Shown here one piece after another: positions 25,952 through 40,106 of a stretch of DNA of 64,000 nucleotides. The DNA lies in the NCBI GenBank assembly GCA_024305405.1, contig JAKNDB010000087.1:8930501-8994500 (forward strand), written 5' to 3'. The notes under the pieces were generated by a model, which saw only the letters and a list, made by a program, of their open reading frames with translations, was not told the origin of the DNA and searched no databases. The position numbers and the translations under genes were made by a program. Source of the DNA: Dirofilaria immitis. Taxonomy: Eukaryota > Nematoda > Chromadorea > Rhabditida > Onchocercidae. Position 1 is the stretch's first letter. Each line of letters opens with the position of its first letter.

Positions 25952-27294
25952 GACTTAACTTTTATTCAAATATTGTATATGATATTGTTACATCGATATG
26001 CTATTCGACAGTGCTAGATGCATTGTAATCATTTTTTGTTACATTTCTAAAATGATTTCTTTTTCTGCAGTTTTAGTTTCCATTTTTTAGAGATAAAATA
26101 AAATGCATTTTCGATAACTTCCGACGATAAAAATTTTAAAGCTAAGCAGTTCTGCATTATTAAAATAAATTAACACTGAAATTAATGGAAACATTGAAAT
26201 GTAAATTTAAATATCAGTCTTATTCATCTTCACTCTTCCAGTCATTTTACTCGTTTTAAATTGTTTACCAAATGTCATTATTGTTAATTGATGTCTTTCG
26301 AATACTCATTTATAAAAGTCATCTGTTATTTAATAATAATGTGTTTATGCTTTGATAGGCAATATTTTGGAATCATTCAGAAAGTCATTGCGGATAATAT
26401 TTCCATTTGTTTGAAAAGGAAAAAGAATATCCTTCTCTAAGAGAATATCAATATCTTATCAATGTTTTAGAATATCACTGACTATTTTCATGCTTGGAAG
26501 GTTTATTTTCAATGCCTTTTGTATTAGGTTCAGTGTTCTTTAATGAGATAAATTGAGATTTGGGGACCAAACAAAATCCAGAGTTTCACGTTTTCACCTA
26601 GTGACTGTTGAATATAACATCCTTCCCAAGAAAAAACGAATCATTAAATTTGTTCAGACATCTATTAATTTCCCACTTAGGATTTGCTTTTATGCTTTGA
26701 TAGAAAAGAATCGATACATCTATTATATTATTATTAAAAGCTGACATTGTTTACTTCCAAATAAAAAGAAGACTTGGAATACATCGTATCATCATTAATC
26801 CCAGAATGTTTATTTTTATTATGATTGAATTATCTTGCGAGTTGATGAACTTTCATATAATATGATCACTAATTGGAAAATAGCTGTATCAAGCTTTAAT
26901 TTGAAATTCCAAAGCTATTTATCTTTACTTTTATACTTCCTTGATGAATATATGTATATATATCATATATGCTTTATTTGATGCCTATCCGACGTCCTTT
27001 CACTAGATCAATTTGTTGTGGTCATTTTGCCTGAGAGTGTACAATGTCATTTTTCGCATAATGTTTTTGCTTATTTGTTTTTCACAGTATTTGAGGTTTA
27101 AAGCTTTTATATTTAAGCTACCACTTTTATAATAATTAAATGGTAAATTTAATGGTTATTTGAGTTTAACAAAGAATGGAATTTCCACACCTTGTTTATT
27201 AATTGAAATTACCTGGAATAGTTTTTAGCTCTATAATTAAGCTTACTTACATTTATTTGCAAATACTCCATAGAAATAACTCAACAAAGCAGAT
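25952..27294. other. Spacer between the two MARCH genes
   Basis: About 1.3 kb of AT-rich DNA holding the 3' end of copy A and the promoter of copy B. No other gene seen. Confidence 0.4.
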
Positions 27295-28334
27295 ATGCAC
27301 TTGGAAAATATGAAAAACAATAACTGGGAGATATACAAATCATTCGATGAATCCACTGATGTAGTAAATCAAGCAAATCAATCTTCCCGAACAGATATAA
27401 AGGTGCGTTGATGATTGTTTTATTATTTCGTTTGCTATTTGTTATAGTAGCTTAAAAAAGATACATGATTCATGATGTTAGAGATGATGCTGCTTTTTAT
27501 AGATTTGCAGATTTTGTTATGTGGAAGGATCCGGTGAAATTGATTGGCTTAGACCTTGCAAGTGTTCCGGCTCAATGTTGTGGGTTCATAAACAATGCTT
27601 CAATTCTTGGTTAGGAAAAGCATCTGGAAGGAGTGGAATACAATGTCAGATATGCAGGTAACTATTTTCAGTCAAAATTTGAGAGATTTTATGGAAACAA
27701 ATATCAAAAAGATATGCTATCACTATGAAACGAATAATTATGGTGCATTTATTAGCATGAAATTGTTATGTGAAATGAAAAATGTTTATATATCTCGGTA
27801 TATTACCAGTAGATAATATATTCCAGTTGTTAGCTAATCTTTCGGAGCTTTATTAAATTCCTATAACCTGAATATTGAAAGAACTTTCTCCTCATAGAAA
27901 ACTTCTGTAACAGTTCCAGTGTTATATTGTCTTATTGCTGAAGCTCATTATTGCAGATCTTATTCTAATCTGTAACAATAAGTCTTCTTTTTGTTAATCT
28001 CTAAGTTTATCTCAGCATATATTTGTTTTCTCTCCAGAACTTATCTGAATTTTATTACAGATTCAGGTATAGGAAAGTATTGCTTCTCAAACCCTGGAAA
28101 GAATGGTGTCTTCCGGATTTACACCTGTCATTTATCGATATGTTAGAGTTGCTGTTCGATGCTTTCATTTTATACCGAATGAAATTTATTCATGCTATAA
28201 ATAAGCCTCCTTCAATAGTGGTCAGAATTCTCCGAACTTCCTACATTTTTCATCGATTTGGCTTTTATGTGCGAACTTTTTCAGCTGTTGCATCTTCTTT
28301 TTCAGCGTTGTCATTATTGATGCTATTTGATTGA
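27295..28334 (+). CDS. RING-CH (MARCH-type) E3 ubiquitin ligase, copy B
   Basis: Three exons, 27295-27402, 27503-27657 and 28061-28334; 178 aa. Phases 0 and 2 match copy A, with the second exon of both genes coding for exactly the zinc finger. C4HC3 ligands: Cys38, Cys41, Cys55, Cys57, His65, Cys68, Cys84, Cys87 (CRFC, DWLRPCKC, WVHKQC, CQIC). After the finger comes RKVLLLKPWKEW, matching the KPYKHW stretch of copy A, then hydrophobic segments (DMLELLFDAFILY; FSAVASSFSALSLLMLF). Probably a membrane-bound E3 ligase; target unknown. The shared structure and head-to-tail order indicate an old tandem duplication, since outside the finger the two proteins differ widely. Confidence 0.85.
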
Positions 28335-29962
28335 GGTTAGATTAATTTAATGGGGTTTTTTGTGAAGAAAAGTTTTTGAAACATGAAAATGGATCGAAAT
28401 TGTATTTTTATATATGGTATATTATATGTACTTTTTATGGAATACTGGTTCAACCCATAAAGGGAATTGAAATCAAATGATCTAATTGAGCAATACCCAT
28501 GTAAGTGGTGTTAAAACTATAGCTGAATTAATTTGGCATCACTGAAAACCGGAAAATTGAAGATTACAGTTCAGAGATTAAGACAAGTCCCAATTGAATT
28601 TTCAACGAATAAAAGAATATCATCCGAGAATTGGCAGAATAATGATATTCTTAGTAAAAATAAATATGATAGAGAGATGTAATTAGTGAAAAGCATAAAC
28701 GATGTCACATACGAAAATTAAATAATAGTTTATAAGAAATAGGAAAAACAAATGAATTAATGATATGTAATTAATTCACACTTAGTTGTGGCACTTTTTG
28801 ATCTTCGTATTTTAAATATTATCTTGAAATTCGTTTGCGAAATTCTAGTTATGAAAAAATTAATAACTTGTTTGCATGAAACTATTTGAAGATAGAATAA
28901 TTTTAACCATGCTTGTTTTATTGAGCTTTTAAAAATTGTTATTCTGATATAGAAGAAGAATTAACTATCTAAAATGTCACCATGTATTTATTTGGCTGAA
29001 TATACTGCGGTGAATTATTTGAAAGATTAAAACTTAATATTTATAACAAATCATTAATATGTGTTAAAGCGTATGAATCACTTTATTGATGTTATTTTGT
29101 ATTTGTGAATTACTTCAATCACTTTCATTCCTCCTTTCTATTATTTCATGGCAAAAAAGTGAAGGGAAAAAATTGCGATTTTGATAAAGTTCTACAGTTA
29201 TTGCAACAGGATAACCAAATTTATTTTTATAATTAATAACCTGTAAATTTAAATATTTGAAAACTATATTTCATTCAAGTGGTAATTTTAAATAATGACT
29301 TAAAAATTGCTTAAATCAGGGAAAAATTACATGCAAAATTAGATCCAAAAAATTGTAATTCTCAATTATGCTGTTATGGAAAACAACAACTTTATATATA
29401 TAGATAGAATGAGCATTTTTGAGGCCTAGAACCCGATGTATAGCCAGAATAATGAATAGATTATATAAAAAAAAAAGGTAACTTAAATCATGCAATTGCA
29501 ATGAAAGATAAACTTAATACGGTTAATGTTAATGCTGTACAGATAGTTAATATATAAATATAGATTTCTATGTGATGTAATTCTAATAATATAAGAAGCT
29601 ATCGAATACTTATCATGAATGTGATTATTCATCATAATTCTTGTCAAATTATTTAGTAGTTGGACAGAAACGATCATTATTATTTTGGCAATAAATATTT
29701 TTCTATTTAAGGAAATAATTTAATTTAAGTAATACTTGCATGTGTGGATTCTCTTACACATTTTATCGACCATCCTAACAGTTAGAAAATTATATCCAGT
29801 GATTTGATACAATTTTCTTCCGATGATTATAGAGAATGAATGATAAAGGATGTAGCTGAACAAGAAAATTTAGCCTAAGCAATCTATACAAATTGTTGTG
29901 AATGACTATGTCTCTTTTCAAATATAAACTATTAAGAATTGAAGCATTTCGTTTCATTTTAG
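28335..29962. other. Intergenic region
   Basis: AT-rich, no gene seen. Minus-strand open frames at 29316-29677 have no domain and no splice sites in phase. Confidence 0.4.
29952..29962 (+). promoter_or_regulatory. Probable trans-splice acceptor touching the start codon
   Basis: TTTCATTTTAG is followed immediately by the ATG of the SMIM15 homologue. If it is used for spliced-leader addition, the 5' UTR would consist of the leader alone. Confidence 0.55.
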
Positions 29963-30434
29963 ATGTTCGATGATCTGAAAGATCATTTGTTGAAACGATT
30001 TATACAACTAGTATTATGGGTAACCGATGATCCTGGTTCATTTTTGTGACTCTGTTGTTATGCATGACACCATTTTTGCTACTTATTATTATCCTTTCGT
30101 GGAAACTTCGTAAGGCAATCAAATTAAGTTTTATTTCATATTTTGAAAGATGAGAAACTGAAAAGTAAGTTCTGAAAGGGTAATCATAATATAGAAAGGA
30201 ATGAAAGATTTAAAACTGTTGTATCATATGGCAATATTTTTCAAAATTAATGCTTAAGTTCTTCTAATTTCAGAGGATGCGAATATAAAGAATTTTAGTA
30301 AATAATTCTGAAACAGGAGATTCTGCTAGGAAGAAAAAGGAGGAGGAAGATATTTATTTTAAAATAATTTTCAGGAAGAAAAGAGACGTGAAAGATTACA
30401 GAAAAGCAATTTACGACGCAGGAAGAAAGAATGA
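29963..30434 (+). CDS. SMIM15: SMIM15 / UPF0542 family small membrane protein
   Basis: Two exons, 29963-30114 and 30375-30434, encode about 70 aa. It resembles animal SMIM15 along most of its length: MFD at the start, a short amphipathic segment, a D-P turn, one membrane helix (TLLLCMTPFLLLIIILSWKL) and a K/R/E-rich tail ending RRRKKE. SMIM15 (about 74 aa) is a conserved single-pass protein of unknown function. The frame breaks in a T5 run at 30041-30045, where one more T would restore the conserved reading and make exon 1 exactly 51 codons. Exon 1 appears to end AAG before GC rather than GT, so the intron is a probable GC-AG intron. An acceptor (TTTCATTTTAG) touches the ATG. Confidence 0.75.
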
Positions 30435-30439
30435 ATAAA
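30434..30439 (+). terminator. Polyadenylation signal overlapping the stop
   Basis: AATAAA begins on the last base of the TGA stop codon of the SMIM15 homologue. Confidence 0.5.
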
Positions 30440-31271
30440 TTATATATCCATACTTGCTTATTTCATATAATCAATCGTAAAAATCGAAATTATCGTTCTT
30501 TTTTCTATTCCATTTATTCATTCTATTGGATTAATATTTTGATACCAAATTTGCAGTTAATTCATTTACGATATCTGATATAAACGTTCAACATGTGATT
30601 GAGGCCAAATTGATACTTCATAATTTAACCGTATTTTTAGATCCTTTTCCGGATATACCTTAGAAAAATGCTTTAGAGAATTACAAGGAAGAAAATCATG
30701 TCAAAAATTTCTAAGCCTTAATAATAATAATCTTTTAAAGATCTTATGAAAGGATCGTTCGTCCAACAGTAAAGTGATTTTCAGTCAAGGTTATCTTTCT
30801 AAAATGATTTCATAAGTCAATGCATGATTTTTCCACTTGTTCATCAAGTTATCATCCAAAGGTAATCCTAATCCAGCATTGGTATTCCAAGCTTATCCTC
30901 GTAATTTGGATATTTATTCCTGTTCCAACTTATTTCTTATAATCTAAATACTTTGGCCGAAATTATTAGTATAAAATATCCAAACTATGCTTGCTGATAA
31001 ATCACTAATTTCCATCATAAATCTTCGAGAAATTTGACGAGTTTTTGGGCAATTTTATGATGTACCAATGTTGTCGGGTACCATTGATTATGATAAGCAT
31101 AATCGAATGCTTTGAGCGATCTAAAATTATTGATATCTGAATTTTCCGATAAATGATGTTTGCTTAACAGTTAGATATTATATATTTGTTTGCTTTGTTT
31201 TTGCTTATATTGATCTGGGGATAGTGAATCTTCGTTCCTATTGTTAATTTGAAAGACTAATCGAGAAGTTG
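30440..31271. other. Intergenic region between convergent genes
   Basis: AT-rich; it must hold the 3' end of the minus-strand GDSL-like gene. No gene seen. Confidence 0.4.
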
Positions 31272-33367
31272 CTATACATACGTCATATTATTTTGTTGAT
31301 ATGTGAATGGTTCATTTGTATTCAATCCTCGTATAGCATCAACAATCGCTGAGTTCAAATCAAACAAGCCAATTTGTCGATTTTCGCGTCCTTCGGTTAC
31401 TATTAATTTCCAAAGTTTCTTAAATGATAAATAACTTAAACGATTGGAACTACTATTTACATTAAAATTCAGACCGGGTTTGTTCAAGAATTGTACAACC
31501 GTGTTATTTGTTCATAATCTTATTGTTCAGCGCCTTTCTCTTTTGATAATAAGTGCGCTAATAAAATATCAGTATTTGATACCGAATTGATACGTGAAAC
31601 CATTGAGGATATGTCCAAATCATCATCATTCCCATTTGAGGCAAATATCCCATAACCTGGTGCTTCATATGGGTCAATCAAATTCATAATAAGTATAATA
31701 CCTGGAAGATTCATAATCTAAAAGACAAAAAATTTTCTTTTAAAATCAAAGAGAAGAAACGATTTCAATTTTAATTACTAAAATTATATTTCTATTATCC
31801 ACAAACAAACCATCATTTATGGTATTAATCAGCCCTAATACAGCATGTGCTATATTCTCATTAATTTTGTCGACATTAATCAAATCATCAATATTCTTTT
31901 GCCGCAACATTAGCTCTTGTAATCCACCTGTTTGTAAAATGATCAAAGAATCTGAAATAAAAATTGACAAATCCATTTTAATTTATTGGATGAAGTAAGC
32001 ACTGTCGTAATTATCATAATGTTAGAAGAAGAAACGATGAAATGATGACTAGTGACGAGATGAAAGAGAAAGGAATAAGGCTTAAAAAAGATATTAAAAT
32101 CAAAATTAGAATTAAATATTTCAAGCTGCATTACCGTAGAGTACTTTGGCTCTTCCTATAACATCGATTTTAAATATTAATTTCTAAATTAAAAATAGTT
32201 TTATAAATAAAAGCCATCTATCTAATTTTACCTCTTGGTACAGTACGATGACTCATCAAGTGATATTCAATCTGCCACAATATTCCTGACCAATCTGAGA
32301 AAAATATATTGTTGTAGTCACTTCTTGCTCCACTGTATGCATAATTAATATACTAAAATCGATAAAATCCATCAATTCTTATGAAAAACTTTTATCAGCA
32401 AAAGATCAAATGAAATTTTTCCTTTTCTAATTTCGTCATTACTTGGAATTTATTCTATGAATTATCAATATTTAAACATTTGGTATTAAATCAAGAATAT
32501 ATCATGATGAATTGTTTCGATAAATATCAGAAAATGCAAAAAATCCCTTACTTCCTCACATCCAAGTATTTTGTTTAAATATTCCGGCCATACAGGACCG
32601 TTTGAATTTCTCATGAAGCCATGAGAATGAGTACCGAATTCAATTCCATCATCCGTAAAATCATCACCAAATACAATTAGCTGTGAGCATGGTACATTAT
32701 GTGGCTATAAATAAAGCAATGATTTATTATTTATTGTTAGCATTATTTCTCTATAAAAATTCACTGAATTTTATTTCAAAATATTTACAATAACAATTTA
32801 GATATTTATCAGTTTGTTCGAATTTAAAAGAATTTAGAGAAAATTAATAAATTAAATTTAATGCAGTTATTAAGAATTAAATAGAACTAATTTATCAATG
32901 ATTATTTCAATTATATATTTGGCATTAATATGTTGGAAGAAAGAAATTCTTATCACCAAATTGTTATCTTAAATTCATTTAACAATGATAACAATGAATT
33001 ATTTCAAAATCAAATAAGAAGAGAGATTTTTTTTTGGCAACTTGATGAACGTTTATATCATTCTTATGAAAGATTGTTTGTATCATTTTTATTACAAAAT
33101 CATTTATAGCATTCTTACAAGAAATAGTTTTCTATCTTTTTTTTTTTTTTTTTTTTCTAATAACAACTTAAATTTTATCCATTTTTTTTAAGATGAAAAA
33201 AAAGAAAGAATAAACGACAATATAGTATAAATATAAATGATTTTAATCAATTAATGTATACCTGAAACTCAATAATATATTGAATTGCTTACCCTATGAA
33301 GTAAATTAAATGATGCGGAATGTGAGAATATTAGTAATGGAAGCAAATTAACTAGCAAGCTTATCAT
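31272..33367 (-). CDS. Secreted GDSL/SGNH-like protein without catalytic residues
   Basis: Six exons: 33293-33367, 32552-32704, 32232-32352, 32135-32155 (only 21 nt), 31779-31951 and 31272-31717; about 329 aa. Exon 1 is a signal peptide (MISLLVNLLPLLIFSHSA). The fold is recognised by LIVFGDDFTDDG near the N terminus, NGPVWPEYLNK, NYAYSGARSD, a long helical part and IGLFDLNSAIVDAI. In active GDSL esterases of this type the first block is FGDS-x-x-D-x-G with Ser as nucleophile; here it is GDD. The GxND block reads GGLQ, and the protein ends without a DxxH. It is probably not a working esterase of this class. The last exon needs small frame corrections at about 31489-31534 (one extra base, two missing), which make it 447 bases. 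Confidence 0.75.
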
Positions 33368-33833
33368 GATGAGTTGAATATGAATTAAAGAATATGAAAT
33401 CTACAAAATTCTCATCTTTCCTTTCTCCGCTCCTTTCGCGATATGCGAACACCGGTACCATTTGTTTAATTATCTATTCTCTATTGTTCCAATCATTCCA
33501 TATCCTAATGACAGCTGCGTAAATTTTATTGGACTGTTCGTACCGTTAGTTTTATCGTTATCATTCATGGTAATTTTGTTTACACATATATACATTTACC
33601 ATCCTCAATTATTATATCCTAACTTGCTCTGCTTTCTGTTTCGGGCATTTCAACAACCTATTATCATAACAGTTGTCGAGAGAAAAAAGCTAGCTGAATA
33701 TTTCCCGAGAAATGATGAATCACTTTTTATGACTACCGTACTTCTACAAACAAATTATCTAGCCAGATAGTGTCAGGAAATCCATAAGCAAGTTTCGATC
33801 AATATTCTGATTGACTAATTCAAATCGTTTATT

Positions 33834-33921
33834 TTCTGATGTATTGATTTATGTGTAAAATATGCAGTATGTTTGCTTTCTGATGTATTGATTTGTGTGT
33901 ATAATATGTGCTGTACGTATC
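33834..33921. repeat. Imperfect two-copy tandem repeat, period 44
   Basis: TTCTGATGTATTGATTT starts both copies (33834 and 33878), followed by similar TGTGTA-AATATG sequence with a few differences. Confidence 0.75.
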
Positions 33922-34593
33922 TTTCTCGTACCATAACTCCGTTTTCACGTCCTGCATATATAAGATGTCCACCCGCATATCCAGGGCACATCTATTAACC
34001 TTATAGTGACCTCCGCAACCGATCCGCCGATATCACTGCTGTCATGTAATCCTTATCTTTTTCCCATTATACTGTATATATTTATTATGCTATTTTATAA
34101 AAATAGCTTTCCATTGATATCATACATATATTTTATTGTGCCAAATAAATGCTTCTATCAAATTGCTTATCAACAACTTACACAATAGATAATTACAAAA
34201 TCATCCATACTCATATCAAATAGTCGGTTAATTTTGAATCAAAATAAATATAAATCAAAAGAACAGATAAATCAACAGAATAGATAAATCAACAGAAAAC
34301 AATTCTGAAAATTTCATAAATTTAGGATCAATTTTGTTTTTTTTTTTGCTCATTTTAACAAGAGGTGAAGACAATTTAAGAAAATTGGAAAGATTTTATA
34401 GAATTTTGAGAGAATAAGACGGTAAAAACAAATTAAAAGGATTGGAAAGATGTTACGACATATTGAAGAAACAAGACATTTTATTTAAAACATGCTGTAA
34501 AATAATTGGGTGAGGGAACGAGATAATGAGGATAAATGAAGGAAATTGGGAAAATATTGTGAAATATTGAGAAGCGAGACGATGAAGGCAGAA

Positions 34594-34652
34594 TTGGAAA
34601 AAGAACAAAAAGAGAAAGAGAAAGAGGAGGAGAAGAAGAAGGAGAAGAAGCA
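34594..34652. repeat. Purine-only low-complexity tract
   Basis: Runs of AAAGAG and GAAGAAG units on the plus strand with very few pyrimidines. Its complement gives a false poly-Leu/Phe/Ser open frame. Confidence 0.7.
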
Positions 34653-35657
34653 AAAGTTTTGTGTTACCATCGGTTGAACTGTTGTTATTCAGTTTGTTGC
34701 CTTGATTCATTTATGTATTTATTTTAAAAATGATTGCTCATCATCCGTGGGATGATATGAGATATGATATGATATTCTTATCAGTCGATATAAGCATATC
34801 ATCATATGAAATTGTTACAGAACGATCCTGCAATGTTCTATATTGTGGTAAATTGGAAAAGTTGTATAAGTTTGTGTCACTACCATATTACTCTATCATT
34901 ATACCGTAATTATTAGAGCTATTATTACGGCAACTTATTATTCCCATTACTGTATGATTGTTACTTCAGCTGAACTGAGGCAATCTCTCTTCTATCTTGA
35001 TTAGATCATCAAGCTATTTGCTGCTGTTTACATAGGTGGACATATATATATATATATGTGATTACATTTGGTTAGCATTATGGATAGTTCTCTACCAGTA
35101 TCGGAAGTAAATGAAGTTTGTCTTTTTTTTTGCAATTAGTGAAATTCTTTTCTGATTTTCCATTTAACTGTAACTTCGAGAAAGTTTCCAAATATCATTA
35201 CTTGAATGTTATTTCAACATTTCCATTTGTTCGAGTACTTTTTAAATAGACAAAAATAAAAGGTAAGTGAAATAGCGATTGAAATTTAATTTATTTTATT
35301 AATTAGATGCATCGTATCAAATATTTCCATGTGTCATTGCCGAAATTTTAAATTTTAATTAACATTATGAGACTCAATGATCAATTTATTATCCTTTTGT
35401 AATCGTTTATTGTAATCACATTTGTCCTATAATTATTTTAATCATAATTATCTACTACCATAATTATTATTTATGAATATGAAATTATCACTTGTTTCGT
35501 AACAGATATTAATAATTTAATGCAAAGAAAAATAAACTTGTTATTTCGTGGTTAGCTTAAAGTACGTTTTTACGGAAGGAAAATATACAACTGAATTTTG
35601 GAAAGTATGTAGGAAATTTGAAAAATTTTTTTGTATTGTCATCACTTTCCAGAAATT

Positions 35658-37852
<2,195 letters not shown>

Positions 37853-38500
37853 AAATACCGTATTTCCTTGCTATTCGAAAATTATACCTTATTTTTCTTG
37901 TTTTCTTGTTCAGTTTTAAGACTAAAAGAAAGCCAAAAAAATTTATACATGATTCTATAAAAGCCTCCACAAATCCATAATAACATAAACGGTATGTCCC
38001 TAATAGCACAATTAGAAGGATAGAAGGAATATTTTCATTTCACACATTTCAATATGTTAAGGGATATGTTGTAATTTATACCCTAATCGAAAGATTGGCA
38101 GGAAATCAGGAGAAAAAAACTGCTAAAGAAAAACAAGTAAAACACATTGAAAGCAAGGAACTCATTAAGTACATCATTAAATATTTGATACTACTCCATT
38201 TTTTGACTGTAGATATTAAAAAATAATTTGGGAAATACTATAATTAAATAAGAAGGAAAAGATTATTGTCGGATAAAATATCCAGAAATGAATGCACGAA
38301 TAAAAGACCTAGTTAATCCTACTATGTTACAAACTTCATATTGAAGAAAATAATTATTAGCACTGTCTCATATCATCAACGTATAACCAATTTATGACAA
38401 TAAAACACAAAAGATAGACATTGCTAAGGATGTGGTATTCTTGGAAAGACCGGTAATATAGTATTGTTATACTGTGAATTGGTCGGGATAAATGTAATCG
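37853..38500. other. Intergenic region
   Basis: AT-rich spacer, no gene seen. Confidence 0.4.
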
Positions 38501-39122
38501 ATGTCTGCGATTCCAAATTATTTACTAACTGAACTGTACGTGGGTCACAGCGCGGAGCTATTGAATCCGGTACTAGCGAACGGTTTGATGCCCTTAACGA
38601 TTAAACAAAGTTTACAATTTATATTATTGAGTTTTAGAAAAAATAAGTTAAAAGAAGGAAATACATATCAGGATACATTAGTTGTTCCATTAAGGTATAG
38701 ATTTAAGATAAGTTTGTCATATAAAAAGAACATCGTGGATATCTTTTCAAATACAAAATGAGATATTATTGAGGTCTCCAACATTATGTTATGAGTGGCA
38801 CATGTAAAAGTCTTCTAGAAAGGCCACAAGACAATTTTACTGTTTGTTTTGCATAAATTCATTAATTTTAACGATATTATACAACGATAATCTCAAATTG
38901 TTAATTTACAGTACCTCGAGTTCTTCATCATCAACTGTCGAGTTCTATTCAATTCTTCCAACAGTTTCCGATTATTATCTTCTGAAACGAAATATTTTGA
39001 ATACAACTTTTTCGTCATCTAAAACGTTACTTCCAATCAAAAAGAAAAATATTAAAAACTCATTTTCATTATCACTATTTAAAAAATTGTTTGCCTGTCT
39101 ACCTGTCAATTCAGAATATTAA
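38501..39122 (+). CDS. Two-exon gene, unrecognised product
   Basis: Exons 38501-38694 and 38912-39122 join in phase 2 to give 134 aa. The donor is AAG/GTATAG and the acceptor TTAATTTACAG. Exon 1 begins [20 protein letters not shown] and is less AT-rich than its surroundings, which supports coding. Exon 2 starts with a run of Ser and continues with Lys/Ser-rich sequence. No signal peptide, membrane segment or known domain is visible. It could be a small nematode-specific protein or the 3' part of a longer gene whose upstream exons I could not find. Confidence 0.45.
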
Positions 39123-39476
39123 GATAATCAGCTAAAAAATTCCGAAATGAAAAGAATATGAACAGAAAATGAATAGTAACATCTCCATTCTTTAAGCCAA
39201 AAATTAGACTTTAATTTTAAGAATACAACGCTTTATTTCATAAACAATGTTCTTCTCCCACAGCGAGAATCGTTTCAGTTTAGAAAAATTAGATCGACAT
39301 ATAATCGAAGCGAAATAGATTCCGATTTTCGGATTCTGATCAGGCTGCTTGATAAATAAACTGATAGAATTTAATATATAGAATACACTACTTTATTTCA
39401 AATAATACATCATCCTAAATATGCAAAGTGTTTGCTTTGAACTCACTAACAGCAAAAAGCTGCCATAAGAAAAAAA

Positions 39477-40106
39477 TTAGTTAATATAAATAACGAATTT
39501 ACAACAAACGGTATCACTACAATAGAAAGATAAAATAAAATATGAGAAACGAAACCTTGCTTGGAAGAGGCCATATATTGAGGAGCGTCCTATCATTAAA
39601 AATGCTGCATACAACAATCTGAAAAAAATATTATTTTGATATTTTTATCGTAAGAATTGCAAGCATCACAAAACTATGACGAGAGGAAAAAAATCTTAAA
39701 TAGCTGTTCGAACCGACAATTCTAATGGCTGATTTCCGCTAATTTATCTATCAACATATTGGCTTCATCTTTAATCTAAAATCTTAGTCGACATGAAATC
39801 AGACGTATGACTGCAGAAATATCACGACACATTTCATATCACAAACGTAGGAAATATGAAATAACCAACCAACATCGCGCTAATACGCTGTTTGTTCATT
39901 CTTATGGCACATGTGTAGAGCCAGTAAGATGAGAAGAATAGACATAAAACATAAGAGACAAAAATAGACGTATAATCTGCAAACGTTTTAATAACAATTT
40001 CAATCGATTTCAATTTTAAATACATACGTAGAGTAGTAAGGATTAATAAGATAGTTAATATTAATATAGGATAGAATAATAGAACCCGTAAACAGATCAC
40101 AGACAT
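39477..40106 (-). CDS. Multi-pass membrane protein, unrecognised
   Basis: Two exons, 39847-40106 and 39477-39618, join in phase 2 to give about 133 aa. The acceptor TATTTTTTTCAG is strong; the donor GTTTGT is moderate. Hydrophobic segments lie at about residues 5-26 (VLLFYPILILTILLILTTL), 46-65, 76-95 (MLVGYFIFPTLLYAAFLMIG) and weakly 105-125, separated by short basic loops (RMNKQR, QARFR). The splice joins two hydrophobic halves in the same frame, which would be unlikely by chance, but AT-rich DNA readily yields hydrophobic frames, so the evidence is moderate. No family recognised. Confidence 0.42.

Larger units (their letters stand above)
33368..35657. other. Intergenic region between divergent genes
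   Basis: No gene supported. It holds a 44-base tandem duplication at 33834-33921, a purine-rich tract at about 34594-34652 and a short (TA)n at 35041-35056. The hydrophobic open frames at 33462-33770 and 34453-34710 look like by-products of composition. Confidence 0.4.

Noticed and set aside
33462..33770. 102-codon hydrophobic open frame, plus strand
   Set aside because: No recognisable domain, no ATG-linked acceptor and composition typical of AT-rich noncoding DNA.
34453..34710. Leu/Phe-rich open frames, minus strand
   Set aside because: They come from a purine tract on the opposite strand, with no domain or splice signals.
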